This document shows positions 57,424 to 64,000 of a stretch of 64,000 nt of DNA, one piece after another; the first letter of the stretch is position 1; each line of letters opens with the position of its first letter. The translations under genes and the position numbers were made by a program. This DNA comes from Macrophomina tecta. Taxonomy: Eukaryota > Ascomycota > Dothideomycetes > Botryosphaeriales > Botryosphaeriaceae. Below the pieces are notes generated by a model, which saw nothing but the letters and a program-made list of their open reading frames with translations, did not search any database and was not told the DNA's origin. The stretch is taken from contig JAKSGN010000038.1 in NCBI GenBank assembly GCA_024180945.1, positions 2,170,001-2,234,000 on the forward strand, read 5' to 3'.

Positions 57424-59220
57424 GAGAAGCTTTGCATTTGGAAGTGCTACATACTTTAGCTTAGAATTGATGCACAATCGGGGAGGAGCTGAGGAAGAGT
57501 AGTGGAAGGGCCCGGGAGAGCGCCCCAGGAATCCTCGTCGGGATCGGTATTCTGTTGCACGAGATTAATGAATACTCAGTCCTACTCCTGCAACAGGAGA
57601 GCCATTATATCAAGCATTGGTGAGTAACTGAGGCAGTAATCCAGCCATAAACGTCCGACAAGATTGGTAACACTTGCATCCGGATGACAGCTTCGAATCC
57701 CCACGCGTGGCTAGCTGTGTGGGAAGCTCGGTGGCCCAATCGCGTTGCGCGCGGCAGCAGTCTTGAACACAGATCTGAGCCATCACATTACCTGGTATTC
57801 AGAGCTAGACTGCAATCGAGAAGCAATTGCGCTCGGCATCGCACTTTTCGCTCGGCGATGGAGGGTCGGGGCTCTGGAATGGAATCATATCGGGCTGTCT
57901 GTACGAACGCCTTGGTCATCTCCTGTAGTTTTTCAGCTGGGCGGGGTTGGCGATTCATGGAGAAGCGAAGGCCAAACAAAAGCGTCGTACTGGGCCGGCG
58001 GCGGCATCTGGGCTCGCTTGAACACGGCAGACAGCTCCGCATTTAATGGGCCGGTCGAGGGAGCGTGATTTATTTACCATCGCACATGGAACAACCAAAA
58101 TTGCGTCGACAAGGGCGCGACTCACGACCGGCAGCGGCGGGAAGCTTCTGGACGTTGGGGGGCAGCCAGCCGGGCTGTGCGAGAGTGTGTGCAAGCGACC
58201 GTTTTGGAGGCCTGCAGTGCGGACAGTGCGCGGATACGGTCGGGGAGCTGCGCACCATCGTCACCACCGGGGAGGGAGGCTGGCGGGCGGAGGTGTGCTC
58301 GCAGCTGCCAGCCATCTGTGGGTCCGTCGGCCGTTGGGTTCGTTGGAGAGAAACTGCAAGCTGCAAGCCACGCTCCCAGCCTCCGCGCGCAGCAGCGGCC
58401 AATGGGGCGCGGGTCGGCGAGCGAGGAGCTGTGGGCAAGCTGAAGATCAGATTCACGGATTTGCGGCCAGAGCTCCCAGCACATCACGACGCGCGCCGGC
58501 AAGAACAGCTGCTGCGAGTCTGCGCCAATCGCGCGCAACCACGAGAACGCACGGCGAGCGCGGCCTGGATCGCGCGCCCCGCCGAGCAGGGGTGCCGCAG
58601 GAGCGGTGCTGCATGGGCGGCGCGTCGTTTCGCCTGCGGGCGGCTGCAGCATCGTCTTGGGCGCCAGGCGCCGGCGTAGGAGCTTACATAGGCCGTTATG
58701 CATCACTTGTGCAGCAGCACTGTGCGGCGCGGGCGGGCATAGCGAGCCCGCACATGGCGCCCTCGTCTCCAGCGGCGCAGACAGCTCTTGCTCTCAGCTG
58801 GCGGCGACCTCGGATGTTGGTATGGCAACAGCGTGACGGCGCCAGATCGGCTGCCGGCGTGCCTGGGAGCACATGCAAAGGCCGCCAGACGGCCAGCGGG
58901 CTGGGGGAAGCTCTCCCGGGCGGGCATAGCGCTGTTGTGATCGCTGACGCTGGCCCCTGCGCATCGCCAGCCGCGTGCATTAAGCTCCCTCGCCGTACCC
59001 ACAGCCCACCCTCGCCCTCCCTCCGACTCGTCAGCCTACTTCAACAGCCCAGTCAATTCCATCAATCCATCTCACCGTCTCCTCCCTCGCACCCGCCTCA
59101 CAGCGCCCGCAGCCAATTGCGCCCCCTACGTTTCGGAGCCCGAGCAAGCTCATAAGATCGTGACGCTCCTCACCTTCTTCTCCATCCTCCCGTGAGATAT
59201 ACACCTCACAGTCCCCTTAG
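57424..59220. other. Intergenic, GC-rich upstream region of hex-1
   Basis: 1.8 kb. A 369-codon plus-strand frame (58046-59155) is Arg/Ala/Ser-rich in every register and lacks motifs, so it is not called. The segment at about 58990-59220 is strongly pyrimidine-rich, as in leaders of highly expressed fungal genes, and may include an untranslated or short coding first exon of hex-1. Confidence 0.45.
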
Positions 59221-61063
59221 GAGCCAAGAAGTTCTTTCTTGTCTTCCTTTCGACCTCCGGTTCGGAAGGGCTACAAGAAGGAACGCCAGACTCCAGTCAA
59301 TCTGGACTTTGAAGCCCGCGTCCCGATTCCCTTCAGTGTCTTCCCGTCCTCGTATCGGAGTGACGCTGTCACAGAACAATCTCAAGTCAAGGTAGAGGCG
59401 GAAGCCCACCTCTCTGAAAAGGCTTCGCGCGTCGGACGGGAAGGTCACGAAGCTCGCTACTCCGCCTCCGAAGCCTCTGCCGCTCCCACTCGCAAAGAGC
59501 AACGCTTCGAAGAAGAGGTCCGCGTCTACGAAAAGGACAGCCGCCGCCGACCCGCAAGCCGTCGCGAAGAGGAGATCCACATCTACGAGCGCGACGACCG
59601 CCGCCCCCCTCGCAGCGAGCGCTTTGAACGCGAACGCTACGAAGTAGACATCGAGAGAGAGCGGTAAGTCCAGTGCGTGTTTCTACCGTTGTTTACCTCC
59701 GTCATCCACCTGTGGCTCCCCGTCCCGCGCAAACGCACAAAGCTCTGCACAGCACAGCACACAGGCCGCCTATGGCTCCGCCCGGAACAGTCGGGAGCCT
59801 AGTTTCCTCACCCTGTCCGGGCAGCTGGCCTAGCGAAGAGCCACACGCTCACGGTCCCACTCTTTCACCTAAGCTTCCTCCCTCGCCTACTTACCTGACT
59901 CTCCTCTGCCATTGATCATCGCTGACATCGCCATTCCTCACCACAGCTACCAGGAGCCCTACCAGCGCTACGAAGAAGCCCAGATCAACGTCAAGGATCG
60001 CACCTACGACGTCAAGGACTTCCAGGAGCGCACCTACGACCGCGACTATCGCACCGTTCACGGCCCTGCCACCAACTACGCCGAGTCGCAGCTTGACGCG
60101 ACTGAGCGTGAGTTCCGTGAACGTACCCGCCCCATTGCCGACGAGTCTCGCTACGGCAGAGACTTCGCCGAATACCGCTACTCCCAGACTGCTGAAGAGC
60201 AGCCTCGCTACGGTGCCCGTGCCGAAGAGGTTGTCGACAGCCGTTATCCTCAGTCTGTTCGAGTAGAGTCCACGACCTCTCGGACAACCACCGACCCGCC
60301 CAAGCACAAACGTGATATGGGATATTACGACGACGAAGGCCACTACCACAGCTTCCGTCACGGTCTTCACAAAGCCGCCGATCGCATTCTGCACCCGATC
60401 CACGGCCACAGCCACCACTCTCACCACAAGCACGACCACCCTTCTGACAAGGAAGAGGTAATTATCAAGGAGACCTACACCGCTCCCTCTAAGCCGCGTG
60501 TGTCTGCTCCTCCGCCTCCTCCCCCCGAAACCTTCATCCCCGAAGCGAGGCCTGCCCGTTCCGTCGGTACTTACTACGCCGAGGCTCCTCGCACCAGCAC
60601 AATCATCATGTCTTCCACCAACGCCATTACCATCCCTTGCCACCACATCCGCATTGGTGACCTCCTGATTCTTCAGGGCCGCCCTTGCCAGGTTATCCGC
60701 ATCACCACCTCATCCCAGACCGGCCAGCACCGCTACCTTGGTGTTGACCTCTTCACCAAGCAGCTCCATGAGGAGTCGAGCTTCATCTCCAACCCGGCCC
60801 CATCGGTCGTGGTTCAGAACATGCTCGGCCCGGTCTTCAAGCAGTACCGCGTCCTGGACATCCGCGAGGATGGCCGTGTCGTCTGCATGACCGAGACCGG
60901 TGATATCAAGCAGGGCCTGCCCGTCCTCGACCAGAGCGGTCTCCTGAAGAAGATCACCGATTCGTTCGACAACGGCCGCGGCAGCATTCGTGTCCTCGTC
61001 ATCAATGACTCGGGCAACGAGCTCGTCGTCGACTACAAGGTCGTCCATGGCTCCAGGCTGTAG
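59221..61063 (+). CDS. hex1: Woronin body major protein HEX-1, long form with unresolved start
   Basis: Coding exons 59221-59663 and 59947-61063, intron 283 bp; 519 residues as read. The C-terminal domain (PCHHIRIGDLLILQGRPCQV, HRYLGVDLFTKQLHEESS, ISNPAPSVVVQNMLGPVFKQ) is the eIF5A-related HEX-1 core that self-assembles into the crystalline septal-pore plug. It ends SRL, the peroxisomal signal used for Woronin body biogenesis. The usual short-form start MGYYDDEGHYHSF is at 60317 (248 residues). Upstream coding is Tyr/Arg/Glu-rich (ERTYDRDY, YEKDSRRRP, YERDDRRPP) and joins in phase. The first exon has no ATG, so the long form must start in an undetected upstream exon, entering at an acceptor such as CTTAG at 59220, or this part is untranslated. 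Confidence 0.9.
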
Positions 61064-62410
61064 ATGACTCGTCAGCAGTATGTCTGGCCCCCGCTCCACA
61101 TGTTTGAGCTCAGGACTAATAAAGAACGTAGCTTCGACCTTAGCGATCCTCTCGACATGAATCTTGGATCACTTTGGCTAAGATGTTCTTCAACATGTGT
61201 TTATACACCCACTTTTGCGTCAATGGGAGTATGGGGTCCACCTTGACAACAAATGGCGGCCCGTGGTCATCATTGGATCCCGGCTTCCTGGCTGCTTTTC
61301 CTTCCTTCCTCTCTGCCTCTGCTTCTCCTGGTTCATTCCTTAAAGATGAAAGGACAATGTCTGTACGGCGTTCTGGCAGCGGCTAGCGAGCACATCAGTC
61401 TAGCCGGCTGCCCATGAGGTAATGACTGGACATGGGGATTCTTTAACGAAGCATATGTGATGATGGGAATTTTGGGAAACGATCGGCCTGTGGATAGCTA
61501 ATGAACTTGATGCCTTCTTCTATCAATTTCCCGATCTGTCATTGGTCATTGACGTGGTCGTCATGTGATGCTGCACGTGCACTTGCTACCGCGCTTATCC
61601 CTTCACCGCTGCGGAGGATCTTCATTGTCGACGACGTCAAGCTTACCAGCGCCCGCACTCCGGATCAGCGGTGCGCCTCGAAGTTAGCGATGGGAGAACA
61701 GCGCCCGTCGTATGGTCTGCTCGAGGTGTGCACTTGAGTCGGGATGCTCCACCAGCGCAGTCTGGATCTGTTGATCAATGGATTATGTAACAAGCGGCGC
61801 CAGTGCCAACCCACGAATTCCATTTTCCATCTGGCCGTGTTAACTTTTTCCCCGCAAAAAAATGGCGGGAAGAGCTGCTGCTGTCGTCTCGCTCGGCCGC
61901 TAACCCACGCTCCACTCCGCTCCATTCCGACCTCTTCATCTCCCCAATCGCAGCGCAGCCCAGCAACGGAACGCCTTATCCGATGGCGCACTCGGGCTTT
62001 ATGTGCGGGGCTCGGCGGGCCACGCGGTGTGTGAATTGTGTTGAGGGGCTGTCCTTTACTGGTCCTCGCTGATCTATCTCCCTCTTGTGCTTCTCCAATG
62101 CGCCGCTGTCAAGACGCTGTGGCTTAACTGGCGTCTTCCCCCTCACTTTTCTCCTCCTCGGCACACATCTCTCCTTTCCTTCCTCTCTCTCATTGGCCGG
62201 AGACTCTTGTATTGCGGCGCGGGTCCTTGAATATTCAAATCTCTTTCTTGGTTGTTCAACAGAAACAACACTGTACCTGCACTCCCCCTGCTCTCCGTGC
62301 TCTCCGCACTCCCCCAAAAAGAAAATAAAAATCGCCGGACGAGCAACAGCTACTCGCGCACTTCCATTCCTCCCTCAGAACATCTTGAAGCAGCCATAAG
62401 CAAACCCACC
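61064..62410. other. Intergenic, 1.35 kb
   Basis: 3' side of hex-1 and promoter of the oxygenase gene. No supported gene; the leader before 62411 is C/T- and A-rich. Confidence 0.5.
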
Positions 62411-63966
62411 ATGACACCAGGCCCCCAACTCCCCGATACGCCTGACGCCGCGCTCCCCCTACACGAAGCCTCGGCGCCCGCGGATTCCTCCTTCCCCGGC
62501 ATCCCACCCTTCCCGTCCGACATCCCCACCTGCCCGCTCGTTCGCATATCACTCGCACGCCTCTTGCACGGCGACGAGGAGGAAGAAGACCGCCTGTGGC
62601 GCGCATGCTGCGAATTAGGGTTCTTCTACATCGACCTGCGCGCCGTCGATCCGGACGTGCTGGATGGCGGCGCGGTGGGGAACGCGCGGCAGGTGGAGGT
62701 GCACGTGGACGGTGAGCAGCTGCTCGAGGATGCGGACCGGCTGTTCGAGGTGCAGAGGGACTTTTTTGACTTGCCGGTGGAGGAGAAGTTGAAGTATGAT
62801 TTTAGCGGAGAGGGGAGCTATTTCGGGTGAGTGTACTTTTTTTTTTCTTTTTTTTCTCCCCTGTGTTTTTGGGTTTTGCTTGGCTTCTTGTATGCTTTGC
62901 TTATGTCGAAGTCAAATGCATTTGCACATTCAAGCCTCCAACTAGAAGAAGAACAGCATAGTAGAAGTGCTAACCAACCGCGTAGCTATAAAGGCTACGG
63001 CGCCGGCATCATCGACGCAGACGGCACTAAAGACCGCAACGAATTCTACAACGTAATGCCTCCCTTCCTCCCTGCCCTCACCTCCTACTCTCACCACCGC
63101 TAACACCCCGTCTCCCAACACAGACTTCCAAAGACGATATCCTCGGCCGCGTGCCCCCGCTCCCCGCGCCTCCGCTCCTCCACCCCCACCGCCCGCTCCT
63201 CTCCTCCTTCATTCGCGAATCCCACTCGCTCGTCAACCTTCTCCTGCGCATCTTGAACGCGCGACTCGCCCTGCCGCCACACACACTTCCTTCGCTGCAC
63301 CGCCTGACCGCCCCCTCCGGCGACCAGGTCCGTTTCATCCGCGCGCCGCCGCAGCCGCAAGACGACGCGCGCGTCGCACTCGGCGAGCACACCGACTTCG
63401 GCAGCGTCACGGTGCTGTTCAATCGCGTGGGCGGGCTGCAGGTGCTGCTGCCGCCCGGGGTGGAGCCGGAGTACCCGGCTGCCGCCACTGCCCCTGCTTC
63501 TGGTGCTGCTGAGGCGGGGAAGAGGGAGCGGGTCGACTCGATGGCGGCGGCCGCAGGGACGGGGAAAGGCGTCGCGCAGGAGACGTGGGCGTACGTGCGG
63601 CCGCTGCGCCACCACGCGATCGTGAACCTGGGCGATGCGCTGGTCAAGATGACGGGCGGCGTGCTGCGCAGCAATATCCATCGCGTGGCGAGCCCGCCCG
63701 GCGAGCAGGCCCAGGCGACGCGGTATAGCTTGGTGTATTTTGCACGGCCGGAGGACGATGTCGTGTTGAAGGTGTTGGAGGGGAGCGAGCGGATTGAAGA
63801 GAAGGTGAGGGAGAGCGGGCAGGCGTTGGTGCGGGAGAGGGAGGAGCGAGAGGTCAGTGCGAAGGAGTGGATTCTGAGGAGGGCATTGGCGAGAAGGACG
63901 GGCGGGAAGTGGGAGGATGGCGTGGGGACAGAGGAGATGAGTAGGGGGAAGGGGGTGGCGGTTTGA
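62411..63966 (+). CDS. 2-oxoglutarate/Fe(II)-dependent oxygenase, isopenicillin-N-synthase-like
   Basis: Exons 62411-62826, 62986-63052 and 63124-63966; introns 159 and 71 bp, both with CTAAC branch sites; 441 residues. N-terminal DIOX_N region (PLVRISLARLL, WRACCELGFFYIDLRA, FFDLPVEEKLKYDF), then the double-stranded beta-helix core: iron ligands His and Asp in GEHTDFGSVTVLF and the distal His in SNIHRVASPPG, followed by RYSLVYF whose Arg and Ser bind 2-oxoglutarate. An Ala/Gly-rich insertion of about 30 residues sits between the strand LQVLLPPG and the distal half (around 63466-63570). The substrate is unknown; relatives hydroxylate or desaturate small molecules. ATG context CCACCATGA supports the start. 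Confidence 0.9.
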
Positions 63967-64000
63967 TTTGGGCATGGGTTTGTGTCTGGCTGTTTGTGAG

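Noticed and set aside
58046..59155. 369-codon plus-strand frame upstream of hex-1
   Set aside because: Overlaps long frames in other registers and strands, Arg/Ala/Ser-rich, no domain; consistent with a GC-rich promoter.
59891..60646. 251-codon minus-strand frame over hex-1
   Set aside because: Val/Gly/Arg-rich shadow of the hex-1 coding exon.
1..64000. CRISPR arrays, tRNA or rRNA genes
   Set aside because: No regularly spaced repeats and no recognisable tRNA T-loop/anticodon arrangement or rRNA sequence were seen on reading; a tRNAscan run would be decisive for tRNAs.

Overview
The window is nuclear DNA of a filamentous ascomycete (Pezizomycotina). Genes are short and dense, with GT-AG introns of about 45-160 bp and occasional larger ones. 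A Woronin-body protein gene (hex-1), found only in this group, lies near the right end. The class cannot be fixed from sequence alone; Dothideomycetes is a guess. Coding regions were read by joining open frames at GT-AG introns and checking that phase and conserved motifs continue across each junction.

Left part (1-24.3 kb) is mostly housekeeping. It holds the 3' part of a Red1/ZFC3H1-like zinc-finger gene (RNA surveillance), a short-chain dehydrogenase ending in the peroxisomal signal SKL, the sulfur-control F-box/WD40 gene sconB/met30, the autophagy scaffold gene atg17, the ribosome-maturation kinase gene rio1, Tudor-SN, Cu/Zn superoxide dismutase (sod1) and transaldolase (tal1).

The middle (24.3-49 kb) is accessory in character. 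An RTA1-family membrane protein sits between two gene-poor stretches. A secreted GH43 arabinan-active enzyme follows, and next to it is a decayed piece that looks like a STAND/NACHT-type gene. Then comes a compact block: an NmrA/isoflavone-reductase-like oxidoreductase, two cytochrome P450s, a seven-helix rhodopsin-domain membrane protein and a Zn2Cys6 regulator. It has no PKS, NRPS or terpene synthase, so it looks like a backbone-free tailoring or detoxification locus. To its right are a small Ser-rich gene and a secreted-lipase gene that carries an in-frame stop and an apparent frameshift.

Right part (49-64 kb): a 1,381-residue disordered conserved fungal protein, an epoxide hydrolase of the alpha/beta fold, hex-1 with a long N-terminal extension exon, and a 2-oxoglutarate/Fe(II) oxygenase. 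Two products carry C-terminal peroxisomal signals (SKL on the dehydrogenase, SRL on HEX-1). No tRNA, rRNA, CRISPR array or intact transposon was recognised.
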